A stretch of 64,000 nt of DNA. Source: Tetragonia tetragonoides (Eukaryota > Streptophyta > Magnoliopsida > Caryophyllales > Aizoaceae). The stretch covers positions 30,569,501 to 30,633,500 of the forward strand of contig CM076152.1 of NCBI GenBank assembly GCA_038025085.1, written 5' to 3'. The notes under the pieces are model-generated. The model was not told the DNA's origin and made no database searches. It saw only the letters and a program-made list of their open reading frames with translations. Shown one piece after another: positions 23,467-35,120 of the stretch; position 1 is the first letter of the stretch, and each line of letters starts with the position of its first letter. The position numbers and the translations under genes are program-made.

Positions 23467-23776
23467 ATATGACCAATTAGTCTTGCTGGATGAGAAAAGG
23501 TTGCAAGCTTTGCACAATGTAAGAGTCTATCAAAAGAGACAAACTAGGCACTTTAACCAAAGGCTCAAAATTAGGGACCTGAAGGTTGGAGACTTAGTAC
23601 TTAAGGAAGTAAGGGCCAATGTCACTGACCCAAGAGGTAAATTTCGACCCAACTGGTCAGGCCCATTTATCATCACAAAGATCTTAACAGGCGGCGCTGC
23701 AAGATTGGCAGATTTAGACGGGATTGAATTTAGTCAATGGATAAACATGGATCAATTAAAGAGGTTCTATGCTTAG
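23459..23776 (+). pseudogene. G3 integrase C-terminal domain fragment
   Basis: The 105-residue frame contains QTRHFNQRLKIRDLKVGD, GKFRPNWSGPF and a terminal LKRFY, the C-terminal tail of Tat-type integrases. The HHCC and DDE parts are absent. It abuts the truncated RNase H at about 23460-23467, marking an internal deletion. TAG at 23774 ends the sense coding part of G3. Confidence 0.8.
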
Positions 23777-24207
23777 GCAAGACACCCAATATAGCACTTT
23801 CGAGAGGCCCACACAAGGCTAACTAATCCCGAAAAAAAAAAAAAGAAAAGAAAAAAAAAGGGGGATTTAATGTTAAAAAAAACGGATAAGAACTACGAGC
23901 GGCCTGATTCCCCTAAAAGGATACGTAGGACAACCCAATTACAATTGGGCCCGGCCCCTTCATCAAATTCGCATTCAAAAGTTGTTAAAAAATTGTGCAC
24001 ATAATAAACACAAGGTTGCAATATTAAAATGAGCATGTCTCCATAAATAATAATAATAAAGTCCATTACAAGAGTTGACAATTCCTAAATAAAAAAAAAA
24101 AGAGTCTAATGAAAAAAAAAAGGGAGGCACATCACCCTTATTGAATTTAATGCAAATAAAAGGCAATCCTAAGCTAGACATGCTCCAAAAAAGTATTTCC
24201 TAATAGA
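23777..24207. other. G3 spacer between pol and antisense unit 1
   Basis: The spacer is A-rich and non-coding, with A runs at 23835-23880 and 24090-24120. It probably holds the 3' ends of the convergent pol and antisense transcripts; no clear poly(A) signal could be assigned. Confidence 0.45.
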
Positions 24208-25704
24208 CTACTCCGTAACTTCGGTAGTAGGGACGACATCCTCCATGGGCTCATCAACCTTTGGGCCTTCCACTTCACATTCCTTGGGAGCCCATCTCTC
24301 TCGGACCACGGGCTCTTCTTCTTTTTCAACCTCCATTAGAGGAACACTTGAAGAGGCTTCATGATCGTTGGCCCGAATTAGGGGCTTCTCCTCCGGCTTA
24401 GTAGTGATCTTGGCTAAAGCTTTCTTGGCCTTCGGATTGAGAACACTTTTCACATGCTTGACTCCCTTTTGCTTACCCTTCCCTTTGGGATCATTGGGGT
24501 TAGAAAGACATAAGCTAGCCTTGACCGATTGGGCCTTAAGATCGTCTTGCTCGGATTTCCTGCATGCACGACGGCCTTCCGTAGTCTTACAATCCATCCA
24601 ACCTTCATAAGCTGAAGATATGGCCATTGGGGCCTTGATGTGAGGAATGGTCCACTTTGGGCGACGGTCTCATGCACACTCCCAAGATCTCACCATACTA
24701 ATAGTCAAAATCCGGGTAGCAGGCGCAACACTATCCTTCTGTGGGATAATCTGGCATTTTCCATATTGCCGCATGATACGGCTAGAAAATATGTAAGTCA
24801 AAATTTGAAGACCAAGGATTTGATAATATCCCGTGCCCTTGCTACATCCGATTGCGGATTTTAGGCCCCACCACTTGACAGTCCATCTTAGCAAATGGCA
24901 AGCTTTAAGGTATCCACGCCATTCATCAATGGTGGATTCATAATAAAGCCTTCGGCGGGCTGGAAACTGCTTTGGTTGGTATTTGAGCGCATTAGCCGGC
25001 CTCTCAATGAAGCACATGTGCTCCAAAAGCCATATCTACAAAAACAAGCAAACACAAAAATAATAAAGTTAGGTATCCATTAAAGATTCAAACTTTATAA
25101 AATATCCAAAGCGGTTATTCAAGCACTCACTTGAAGGAGAAGAGGGCTTCCCGTCCATCCACCATGCGATGGTTCTTGTTTCTTGCGGTTTAAGCAAATT
25201 AGGGTTTCACCAAGAACAAGAGACATAGGGGTAAAATCGTTTTGAATTTGTTCAACAATTCTAAGCACAAGTTTTACCATTATTACCTCCACAACAAAGA
25301 GGTACCTATGTAAGAGACATAAGATAAAAGCACGCCTATAATATATCTCATTATGATCATCCTTTACCTTGGGAAAAAAGATATCAATCACACCATTGAG
25401 GTCTAGCTCACCGGTCCTAGCCACGGAAGAGGCTTGTGTTGGGGATAAACCAAGATACCTTTTATAGTAGCCTTCAAGGTTGGCCCCGAGCCATGGAGGT
25501 GCAGGAGCTTGATCATGAGGGAACCCAAGTATGGCGGCAAATTCTTCGGGAAGAGAACACAATTCATTATATTGAATCTAAAAACATGGAGTTTGTCATC
25601 CCAAAATTCAACAGCAGCCTCGAGAATGTTCCAAACAACTTGAACTTGCTTCAGGTGGAAGAGAGCATTCAAGTGAAAAGGCACAAGTCTCATCCTCTCT
25701 TCAG

Positions 25705-25709
25705 GGGTA
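25705..25709. repeat. G2 target-site duplication, left copy
   Basis: 'gggta' here matches 'gggtc' at 34747-34751 in four of five bases, the expected 5-bp duplication around a Gypsy element. Reading frames of antisense unit 1 on both sides are in phase if one copy is removed. Confidence 0.7.
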
Positions 25710-27220
25710 TGTAAGGACCCGGGATTTTTCATTACCAATCCTTTTGTTTTTCCCCGGAGTGCGTCCTTATAGAAAATTTGTCAGTTGGGGGCTTAGATAA
25801 GTTCAAGGGACCATCGAGTTAGAAAAGCTTTTGAAAAGACTTGAATTAAATAAAAACCATGAAAGAGGTCACAAATCTGCTATCGCCGTTTTATCGAAGG
25901 GACAAACCGAAGGGACAACCCAATAGCGCGAAAAGTGAACTAATCATATGTTTTGAAAGACTACCGCTTATATAAGATATATAAGTACCCAAGAATAAAG
26001 GGTTCGGGGGCGAAGGTACGAGGTGAGAAGGTGTTAGGCACCCAACTCGCCCGTATTATAACGGCCTCTACTAACTCTAGTTTGCTTAATAATTTAAAGA
26101 CATAATTCCCATGCAAAATCGGATTAACAACCTAGACTTAGACTATTAATTGGTTCATCACAAGCATCACAACATTTATTTCAACCTTTATTTAGACGTG
26201 CATTTGATTGACAAGTTGGGCAACACAACGACTATACAGACAGTATTTAGGAAGCAAAAAAACGTTTATTCTAGCATGATATCTACATTATGACTACTTA
26301 GAAAATAAACACTTAAACAATTAATTTAATTTGAGCCCTCAGGAATTTGTACCTGAACTGTAGGCTATATTTGACAAGAATAGTAAAAATAGATCTCAAG
26401 TTTGGAAGAAAGAGGGAGAAGCTCGGTGTTAATACTCCTGAGAATAGAGGTTGCCAAATGTAGGCTGTGTGATTTGAACTGAGGGTGAAGGGTTGTTTAT
26501 ATAGGAGAGGGAGGTAGGGTTGTACGGCTGAAAAGGATTGAAGAGGAGCCGAAATTTGGATTTGGGCCGAAAAATGACTCGGGCCGAAGCAAGGTCAGCG
26601 CCGCTAGCGGCTCTGGCTAGCGCCGCTAGCGGCCTTGACAGCTTTTCAGTTGGATTTTGTCCGGGTCATATCTCACTCGTTTTGGATCCAAATTGGATGA
26701 TTCAAGATGCGTTAGAAAGCTTATTGGGTCTAGCTTCCTATGGTTTTGGTTTCAGGTCCAAATGTCTTTTGGATTAAGGAGAGGTCAGTTTTGGAGTTTG
26801 CATCAATGTTGGGCTTGTAACTCCTTGGTTGGGAATGTGGTGTGGGCTCATGATATGTCATTGGAAAGCTATTTGAATAAGGAATCTAAAACTATAAGGC
26901 TCACAAATTAATTCAACCAAATGAACTCCCAAATTGGGCTGGTAACACGGTCCCCGGTATTCGGCTACATCTGTTTTGACCCAAAACTTTGTCTGGCCAT
27001 AACTCTTAGGTGTGGAATCGTATTTGGAAACGGAAGGAAGCAATGGAAAGCTCTTGAAAGGGGCTTTTAAATGAAATGGAAATGAAGGAGTATTTAGAGG
27101 GAAAAACCTGAGACCTTATCTTAACTATTAAAGCAAAAATAGCAATTCAAGCTTAAAACTCACTCCTTTCATCATCGAGCTTTTGCGGGGAAATCTGAAG
27201 ACGGTTTTTTGGCGTCTACA
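25710..27220 (-). repeat. G2 3' LTR
   Basis: 1511 bp. On the minus strand it starts TGTAGACGCC and ends GGTCCTTACA. It includes GC-rich GCCGCTAGCGGC blocks (26597-26636) and the U5 inverted repeat near 26041-26056. Similarity to the 33214-34746 LTR looks high. Confidence 0.85.
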
Positions 27221-27250
27221 GTAGCCTGCACTTTGTTCGAGCTTGAGTAA
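27221..27250 (-). promoter_or_regulatory. G2 polypurine tract, degraded
   Basis: On the minus strand the bases before the 3' LTR read AACAAAGTGCAGGCTAC, against CAAAGTGGGGGCTTC in G1 and G3. The G run is interrupted, so it may no longer prime efficiently. Confidence 0.5.
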
Positions 27251-27529
27251 AAGCGAAGATCAAAGTACTCCGAAGGCGACATGCAGGATGCTGATGTGCA
27301 AACGCTGTGTAGAGTGTACAGTATGCATGCATATGAAGACAAACCTGTGTTGGAACACGCTCACGGTGTGCTAAGATTTCATCCCTTTGAACACAAGAGA
27401 AACTGAAAGGTTAATAGTAGCAGGATAGATGGCCTAAACGTCTGCTGGGGACCTGTATTCAGAGTGAATGAAAAAGTTAGTAATACTTTGAGAATGATCA
27501 ACATAGAGTGCTTCGACAAACAGTGACTA

Positions 27530-27890
27530 AACGTCGAGATTTTGTCCCTCTTCGAGAAACGAAAAAGTCTACGAGACAGCGCGATTAAAAATAACGGCTG
27601 CAAAAATGGTTAGTAACATGAGAGTGAATAGTATAAATGCTTTATCGAGCAAACAATGACTAAGCACTACTCGGCGGATGCCGAGATTCCGTCCCTGGAT
27701 AAGAAACGAAAAGGTCGACGAGACAGCGCGATCAAAATGACGGTTGTAAATGGGAAGTAATACTGGTGAGGGTGAATAGTATAAATGCTTTAAAGAGCTA
27801 AGCACCACTCGACGGATGCCGAGATTCCGTCCCTGCACAAGAAACGAAAAGGTCGACGAGACAGCGCGATCAAAATCACGGCTGTAAAAT
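27530..27890 (-). repeat. G2 tandem array, about 140-bp unit, three copies
   Basis: 'gagattccgtccctg' or a variant occurs near 27536, 27683 and 27821, each followed by 'gaaacgaaaaggtcgacg' and 'agacagcgcgat'. It corresponds to the two-copy array of G1 at 13800-14000. Confidence 0.75.
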
Positions 27891-27939
27891 GGTTAAAATA
27901 TATGAACAGTTTAAATGCAATAGGTTAAGCAATCATTGA

Positions 27940-28165
27940 CTGAAACATATAAAAACCAAATGGACAGTATAACCTGCTTTAAGCGATCATTGACTGAAGC
28001 ATTTAAAAACAAATGGACAGTATAACCGCTTTAAGCGATCATTGACTGAAGCATTTAAAAACAAATGGACAGCATAACCGCTTTAAGCGATCATTGACTG
28101 AAGCATTTAAAAACAAATGGACAGTATAACCACTTTAAGAGATCATTGACTGAAGCATTTAAAAT
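27940..28165 (-). repeat. G2 tandem array, 52-bp unit, about four copies
   Basis: The unit contains 'gatcattgactgaagcatt' and 'aaatggacagtataacc'. Copies are nearly identical, indicating recent amplification. It is homologous to the longer, more diverged unit of G1 (13470-13775). Confidence 0.85.
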
Positions 28166-28670
28166 ATCTTAGGCGCTCGGGTCGAGAGTCGCCGTGTAGA
28201 TCCATGTTCCCGTTTCTAGGACCTGCAAAAATAAATAATTCGGGCGCTCGGGTCGAGAGTCGCCATGCAGATCCATGTTTCCGTTTCTAGGACCTGCAAA
28301 AATAAATAACTTGGGTGCTCGGGTCGAGAGTCGCCATGTAGATCCATGTTTCCGTTTCTAGGACCTGCAAAAATAAATAACTTGGGCGCTCGGGTCGAGA
28401 GTCGCCATGTAGATCCATGTTTCCGTTTCTAGGACCTGCAAAAAATAAATAAGTTGGGCGCTCGGGTCGAGAGTCGCCATGTAGATCCATGTTTCCGTTT
28501 TTAGGACCTGCAAAAATAAATGACTTGGGCGCTCGGGGCGAGAGTCGCCATGTAGGTCCATGTTTCCGTTTCTAGGACCTACAAAAATAAATAACTTGGG
28601 CACTCGGGTCGGGAGTCGCCATGTAGATCCATGTTTCCGTTTCTGGGACCTACAAAAATAAACGGGTTAA
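28166..28670 (-). repeat. G2 tandem array, 71-bp unit, seven copies
   Basis: 'gcgctcgggtcgagagtcgc' or a variant starts near 28173, 28244, 28315, 28386, 28458, 28529 and 28600, a period of 71 or 72 bp. Units are almost identical. G1 has a single diverged copy (13340-13440), so the array was amplified in the G2 lineage. Frames through it are artefacts of the repeat. Confidence 0.9.
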
Positions 28671-30779
28671 TTTTACCTGCAAATGGTTGGTACCGTAAAA
28701 TGAGCCAACTGTTGAATTTGAATTTTTGGCCCTGGGGGCTTCGCTCCCGCGCGCTTGGCATTGATATTGCCGCAAAATAAACTGTAATAACGAACTTTGG
28801 ACTGGAAAAGGGGCCGTGGGACAGCAAAAGGGGCCCGCGCGGTTGGCTGTCGTTGGGAGGTTTTGTCCATTCTTGGCTGTAGTTGGAAGGTCGCCTCTGG
28901 ACTTGATCATGAGTTCCGGGCTTGCTAGTTTCGATGGAGAGCAGGTAGACTCAAACATGCAGTGGAAATATGCACATAGGGAAAAGATGCAATAGACATG
29001 CCCGACTGACCATGACAAGATGCACAACACATGACATAATAATTTGCATGGGACACAGGGGGATTGACATGTAAACACGTAGGGACTCAAAACACTGAGA
29101 AATTATGTACACATGCATGCCTTTGAAGGCGACTCTAGTACTTATGCAAATATGATGTATGCAGACTCTATTGACTCACAGCTCCATGCAGCCTAGCCTA
29201 ACATGCACGACTCTCCTATAGGGTCTAAAGAGTGTCTTCATATGAGAAAAGTTTTTTGTGATCAAGAATTTCATTCCTGTGGTGATCCTGGTAGAGTATG
29301 AGACAAGTGGACAAAACTGGGTGCAGTCAAGGAAGAATCAGCCCCCAGTTTGATGTATAGTTCTTAATGGTTATGAACTACTCGAGGAATTATGGGTGTT
29401 GATGCGGCGGTACAAAATATCCTAACCTGAGGTATGGGGACGAAATGGCCAACTTGGAACGTAATGGACAAAGAACCGACTCATTCTGAAAAAGCCGCCA
29501 ATTGGGAAGTCTATGTGCAAGCCTACGAGAAAGGTGATGAGTATGACCTCTAGACGACTGACCAAAGAGCGCTTACATGAGAAACAATGCTCTAAATCCT
29601 CAGAAATTTAAGTTGCCTCAAGATATTGTATTTGTTTTATATTATATTTTTTTTGGTTGCCCTAACTTTTGCGTAGGATGCCCTTTCGGGTTTTCAACCT
29701 ACCGAGCTCATTTTTTTTTAGCCTTAGATGAGAATGGTGGAATTTTTAGAAAACTCCTTAGGGTCACATGACAAAGTGCTTGTCGTGGCCGGACCTCCTT
29801 GAGGTTTCCTACGTATCCAGTTTGTGGAATCAGGCCAACGTAGTTCAGGACCGTACAATTGAATGGTCGTACCTCTTGGAGGGCTTTAGGGTTGTAATGT
29901 CAGGCTGGGTTAAGGTGTCAAAGAAAGGATAAAGGCTCAAATAAACTCAATGTAAATCCCCTCCCCTAAGTATGCTAGATGGTATAGAAGTCTGTGATCT
30001 GGGCAAGGTGGCTAAGGGACCTATGTTTAGGTAAGGCCATTATTTGGTTGTGCTTGAAGTGTTTGCACTCCTTTGGATCTTTGATCGCTCTTGAATTTTT
30101 TCCTCTTTCGGTTTTTTTTTTTTTGTTTTTGCTCTTGAACTTTCGAGTTCTCTCTTCTTCTTTTTTTTTGGTATTTCTCTCGGTGGCTCTATTTGTAGGT
30201 CGGTCCACCTTGCCTAGAAGGTTGCTTCTATTCCCATGTCGCACACACCCATTCCCCGGGTAAGGATGATGTGGTTAAGAAATGAAAGGCTATGTGTTTA
30301 AGGCTCAAAGGGTTGCAAGTGGTAATGATGTATAGAGTAGTAAAGGATATTGATGTGAGGTGCCAAATGAATGCCTCCTGTCCTTGGCGCGGACGGTTCA
30401 ACTGTATGTCCTCTATGGGGATGATCATTAGGGAGTTTTTGTTTGATGTTTTCCACAATGAAGGCTTTCTTTTGGATTTTTTTTTTTTTTGATTTTTTTT
30501 TTAGACCGTCATAGGCAACTTAAGTTCGTCATAGAATTGAACAAAGAACAATGAGGGGAATCAAAATGCAATCTTTATTGAATCTAAGAAAAGCATTACA
30601 CGAGAAGTAAGATAGACTCTATGGACGAATTGAAAAGACAAACTAGACAACATTAAACTTGACTGGACTCAACTAGACTTGCACACTAGGAAACTTCGAC
30701 TCTCTTCAACTTCTCGAGCATAGGCTGTTCACAAGGACACAAAGGACAGCCCCCTGTAGATACTCGCGTTGTTCACGAC
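28671..30779 (-). other. G2 non-coding region replacing pol
   Basis: This is the inverted counterpart of 11216-13338 in G1, with the same order of blocks and T-rich tracts (30112-30175, 30478-30502). No pol motif was found in any frame. Confidence 0.6.
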
Positions 30780-31737
30780 TTAAGTGGAATTCTTAATAAG
30801 GTTATCTTCAATTAGGATGCCCACAACATAGAGCCGGTTGTAGGAGTCAATTGCTTGATACTTGAGGGGTTCCTTATAAGCAGGTTGCAGGTTCTTGATG
30901 AGTTGGCGGATTTGATAAGCTTGTGAAGGTTGCTCAATCAGTTCGGCTATCTTTAGCTTCCAACGCCTAAGAAGGCAGTGAATCCTTCATCTTCTTCTTG
31001 TTTGGTGATCTCTAACTCTCGAAGGGTCATAGGTAGAGCAACATTTTCCTTGTAGCGTGCAAGGAACACTGTAGTCAAATCTGACCAAGTGTGGCAGTCT
31101 TCCAAATTCAAGGTGTAGAACCAACGACGAGTTGGGGCATCAAGAGTCTGTGGGAACAAGTGAATGTAGATATTTTTGTCAACTCCTCTTAAACCCATGG
31201 CAGTAGTGAAGGCTTTGAGGTGGTCCTGCGGGTTGTCGACTCCCGTGAAGGTGGGTACTTCAGGCATAGAGAATTTGGCAGGAAGCTTACCCTTGATCTT
31301 AGTATCAAACTTTCCTACGTTGGCACTATAGTTGGAGATCAAGCCGCTACTCTTGAGCACAGAGGTGATCTAAGCCAGCATAGCGTCTGACCCTTCTTCC
31401 TCAGAATCGGAATCGGAAGGAATCCTTGACTCTTATTCTCTTTTCCTCTCGATATCTTCAACCTTGAGTCGCAGCCTTTCCAACTTACTCATGAGCTCAT
31501 CAAACCTCTCGTCAATGGTTTTGACCAAGGTGAAGTTTGGGGGTGTGATTGGTGAGGTAAGGGATGTATTGAGTGGTGGCGAGCTTTGTGGTGGTGATGG
31601 ATTATGGGGTGATGGCCTTTGTAATGTGGTGGTGTCTTGGAGGTAGCTTGTACACGAACCAACCTGCCGGACGATCGAGCCCAACCTTTGTCACCGTAAT
31701 TCTTCCTCGAGCCCCCAATCCTGAACACAAGTCTCAA
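30780..31737 (-). pseudogene. G2 gag (broken)
   Basis: It is the same protein as G1 gag. The minus-strand frame begins MRLVFRIGGSRKNYG (31737), switches frame near 31650, passes a TAA after DIERKRE near 31433 and a second stop near 31370, and reads through KFSMPEVPTFTG (31266-31231) and DNPQDHL. It shifts frame near 30965 and ends at TAA 30780-30782. The G1 internal ATG is TTG here. Several lesions mean it cannot make a full protein. Confidence 0.8.
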
Positions 31738-33195
31738 CTTAGAAAGATGCCAAAGAAAGGACTTGAAAACAAAGACTCGTGATTTTTAGAAGATCCTCGA
31801 TAGCTCCTAAGGTGAATGAATCTAAGGACGTCTATATGAACTCGAATGCATGATGATGAAAATGCAATGACAGAGTTACGACAACAATATGCAAGATGCA
31901 TGATGGACTGACCTTGACATGTATGACAATGAATGGATGCTTCCTAGAATGACTCTAAAGCACTTAATGAATGACCATTCTGGACTTCTAGTGTATGAGG
32001 CGTAGTGAACAAATGGAGACATAGATGAATGCATGACTTGAACTTTTGTACAAATGCATATGCAAAATTACGACAATGCAAACATGACGACTAGTTATGA
32101 ATCCTAGCATGGAGCGTCTAATACGTACGATGTAATGCAATGCAATGCAAAGAAATAGAAAATGACAACCTAAGCCTAAATGCCCGATTATTTCCCCTCA
32201 TATCAAAGGAAAAAATGAAGTCGGTGAATGAAAATGAAAAAAATAGAAAAACACGGACCATCCTACTTTTTTCTTTTTTTTTTTTTTTCTAGACTCAAAG
32301 AAAATGGAAAAGGGGATAAAATAAAATAAAAAAAGAAATTTGGTAATTTTTTTATTTTCCGAATTTTTTCATTTTTTCGGCATTTTTTTTTACTCAAAGA
32401 AAATGGAAAATGGGAGAAATAAAAAAAAAAAAAGAAATTTCGGCATTTTTTTTATTTTCGGAATTTATTTTTATTGTTTGGCCTTTTTTTTTTTTTTTTT
32501 TGCCGAACCTAAATTACATAAAAAAAATAAAGAAAAGAAAAGAAAAATAAAAAAAAATGGGAGAGGGGAATTGGAGAGATTGACTTTTTATTTTTTTGCT
32601 AACACGTCCTAGAAAATTGTTCATGACTTCGACGCTATATGAAAATATATCATTGGGGAAACAAGTGCTCATTGAATAGAATTCTCGCACAATTTTTGGG
32701 CACTAGGAACTAGCTAAAAAAAGGGAAAAGACTCCTAGCACGTAAGTACATGTTGGCACATAGTCACGGTATTCATGCATTCAGAAGCATTATAACAACG
32801 TAGTTTACAGGCAAACGGGCATTACAACGACACATGCACAACAAGCAAGCAAGTGCACGAATGTGGGCTAGAGGCTTTTGGCTCCTGTGAGGTTACCACG
32901 ACAAATTACAATTTCCGTTCGGCGGATGGTCGACACATCGATTGTAATTCTTTTCATCAACAAAGGATTGATGAGTCATGGGTGAGGAAGCATCGATTTG
33001 CAGGATAGGACAACTGTATATTCCTTTAGATACACGCGTTGTCTACGAGTTGCGACACAAACTTCCTCGAGGATCGATAAGGGTCAAAAGGTTGTGCCAA
33101 GGCACATGCAATGATGCAAATGATGCCAAAATATGGAACATGTTATTAAATAATTAAGCAAACTTGACTTTCGAGTCTCACCCTCTTAAATAAAT
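31738..33195 (-). other. G2 leader, non-coding
   Basis: This is the inverted counterpart of the G1 leader. The T- and A-rich block at 32260-32600 contains an approximate duplication around 'actcaaagaaaatggaaaa' (32294 and 32393). No reading frame is credible. Confidence 0.55.
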
Positions 33196-33213
33196 TCCCA
33201 GTGAAGTAGCCAC
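33196..33213 (-). promoter_or_regulatory. G2 primer binding site
   Basis: The reverse complement reads GTGGCTACTTCACTGGGA, one change from the G3 site, directly after the 5' LTR end. Confidence 0.7.
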
Positions 33214-34746
33214 TGTAAGGACCCGGGATTTTTCATTACCAATACTTTTGTTTTTCCCCGGAGTGCGCCCTTATAGAAAATTTGTCAGTTGGGGGCTTAG
33301 ATAAGTTCAAGGGACCATCGAGTTAGAAAAGCTTTTGAAAAGACTTGAATTAAATAAAAACCATGAAAGAGGTCACAAATCTGCTATCGGCGTTTTATCG
33401 AAGGGACAAACCGAAGGGACAACCCAATAGCGCGAAAAGTGAACTAATCATGTTTTTAGAAAGACTCCCTCTTATATAAGACATATAAGTACCCAAGAAT
33501 AAAGGGTTCGGGGGCGAAGGTACGAGGTGGGAAGGTGTTAGGCACCCAACTCGCCCGTATTATGACAGCCTCTACTAACTCAAGTTTGCTTAATAATTTA
33601 AAGACATAATTCCCATGCAAAACCGGATTAACAACCTAGACTTAGACTATTAATTGGTTCATCACAAGCATCACAACATTTATTTCAACCCTTATTTAGA
33701 CATGCATTTGATTGACAAGTTGGGCAGCACAACGACTATACAGACAGTATTTAGGAAGCAAAAAAAACGTTTATTCTAGCATGATATCTACATTATGACT
33801 ACTCTGAAAATAAACACTTAAGAAATTAATTTAATTTGAGCCCTCAGAAATTTGTACCTGAACTGTAGGCTATATTTGACAAGAATAGTAAAAATAGATC
33901 TCAACTTTGGAAGAAAGTGGGAGAAGCTCAGTGTTAATACTCCTGAGAATAGAGGTTGCCAACTGTAGGCTGTGTGATTTGAACTGAGGGTGAAGGGTTG
34001 TTTATATAGGAGAGGTAGGTAGGGTTGTATGGCTGAAAAGGATTGAAGAGGAGCCGAAATTTGGATTTGGGCCGAAAAATCAGTCGGGCCGAAGCTAGGT
34101 CAGCGCCGCTAGCGGCCCTGACCAGCGCCGCTGGCGGCCCTGACAACTTTTCAGCTGGATTTTTTCTGGGCCATATCTCACTCATTTGGGCTCCAAATTG
34201 GATTATTAAAGATGCGTTGGAAAGATTATTGGGTCTAGTTTCCTATGGCTTTGGTGTGAGGTCCAAATGTCTTGTGGATCTCTAGATATACCTTAAAGAG
34301 TAAGGAGAGGTCAGTTTTGGAGTTTGCATCAATGTTGGGCTTGTAACTCCTTGGTTGGGAATGTGGTGTGGGCTCATGATATGTCATTGGAAAGATAATT
34401 GAATAAGGAATACAAAACTATAAGGATCATAAATTAATTCAACCAAATGAACTCCCAAATTTGGGTGGAAACACGGTCCATGGAATTCGGCTACATCTGT
34501 TTTGACCCTAAACTTTGTCTGGCCATAACTCTTAGGTGTGGAATCGTATTTGGACACGGAAGGAAGCAATGGAAAGCTCTTGAAAGGGGCTTTTAAATGA
34601 AATGGAAATGAAGGAGTATTTAGAGGGGAAAACCTGAGACCTTATCTTAACTATTAAAGCAAAAATAGCAGTTCAACCTTTAAACTTACTCCTTTCATCA
34701 TTGGGCTTTTGCGGGAAAATCTGAAGACGCTTTTTTGGCGTCTACA
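33214..34746 (-). repeat. G2 5' LTR
   Basis: 1533 bp, homologous to 25710-27220. On the minus strand a GC-rich cluster (34140-34097) precedes a TATA box (CCTATATAAA, 34020-34011). The U5 inverted repeat lies near 33546-33561. Confidence 0.85.
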
Positions 34747-34883
34747 GGGTCATAGATTGCAACCAATTATCAAACATAACCTAAAAACTTGTCATGGCTA
34801 AAATCTAAATTAACTAAATCTAAAAAGCTCTCTATTGCTATGGAATTATGAAGGTGATGTCCCAAAATCGGACTAACCCAAGG

Positions 34884-34891
34884 CTTATATA
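34884..34891 (-). promoter_or_regulatory. TATA box of G3 antisense unit 1
   Basis: On the minus strand the sequence reads CCCTATATAAGCC, about 107 bases upstream of the candidate ATG at 34777 and downstream of a GC-rich cluster. The order GC cluster then TATA matches the sense LTR promoters. Confidence 0.55.
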
Positions 34892-34919
34892 GGGCTCGCA
34901 CGAAAAAAGATGAAAATAT

Positions 34920-35120
34920 GGCAACCCGTCGAAAAAAAAGGCTTCAGCGGCCCATAGGACAGCCGCCGAAGGCTCGGCAGCCACGATATGGCAGCCAGGG
35001 CCCAGCGGCCCAGCCGCCCGGCCTCCGCGGCACAGACGCTGAATCTGGCGGGCCCTCTTTTGGCCCCCGTTCCTTCGCGTCAGCCGCTGAGCGCCTTCCT
35101 TCGGCCGTCGAGCCCCTTTT
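34920..35120 (-). promoter_or_regulatory. GC-rich AGCGGCC cluster upstream of antisense unit 1
   Basis: It is dense in GCGGCC and GCCGCC words, for example 'cagcggcccagccgcccggcc' at about 35005-35025. It lies about 30-220 bases upstream of the TATA box on the minus strand. Similar clusters sit in every Gypsy LTR of this window and upstream of antisense unit 2. Confidence 0.45.

Larger units (their letters stand above)
25710..34746 (-). mobile_element. G2: gag-only Ty3/Gypsy element nested in G3
   Basis: G2 is complete on the minus strand: 5' LTR 33214-34746, primer site, leader, broken gag, non-coding block, three tandem arrays and 3' LTR 25710-27220. It is the same family as G1 but inserted in opposite orientation and with different array copy numbers. 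Its polypurine tract has degraded relative to G1. No pol motif occurs. It interrupts antisense unit 1 of G3 near its N-terminus, so it is younger than G3's insertion or was carried inside it. Confidence 0.85.
24208..34795 (-). pseudogene. G3 antisense unit 1, split by G2 (aminotransferase-like/DUF7745-type frame)
   Basis: This minus-strand gene runs against pol. A TATA box (34884-34891) precedes an ATG at 34777; an earlier ATG at 34795 hits a stop after four codons. Coding continues to 34748, is interrupted by G2, and resumes at 25704 in frame once one target-site copy is discounted. The next segment contains VVWNILEAAVEFWDDKLHVF, then SLPEEFAAILGF, GYYKRYLGLS, AFILCLLHRYLF and GSPLLLQ up to a GT donor after 25131. 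An AG acceptor lies at 25036-25037, then IWLLEHMCFIE and RRLYYESTIDEW. The C-terminal part (24627-24208) is lysine- and glutamate-rich. Frameshifts occur near 25565 and 24650. The order EFWD..HVFRF, EEF..LG, LCLL.RYLF, GSPLLLQ matches a family common in plant genomes as an antisense frame of Tat elements, which I recall as DUF7745; its function is unknown. Confidence 0.65.

Noticed and set aside
28166..28670. Regular 71-bp repeats resembling a CRISPR array
   Set aside because: The whole unit repeats with no variable spacers, the window is plant nuclear DNA, and the array sits at the 3' end of a retrotransposon.
28287..28827. Overlapping open frames repeating MDLHGDSRPERP
   Set aside because: These are translations of the 71-bp tandem repeat on the strand antisense to nothing known; length follows from the period, not from coding selection.
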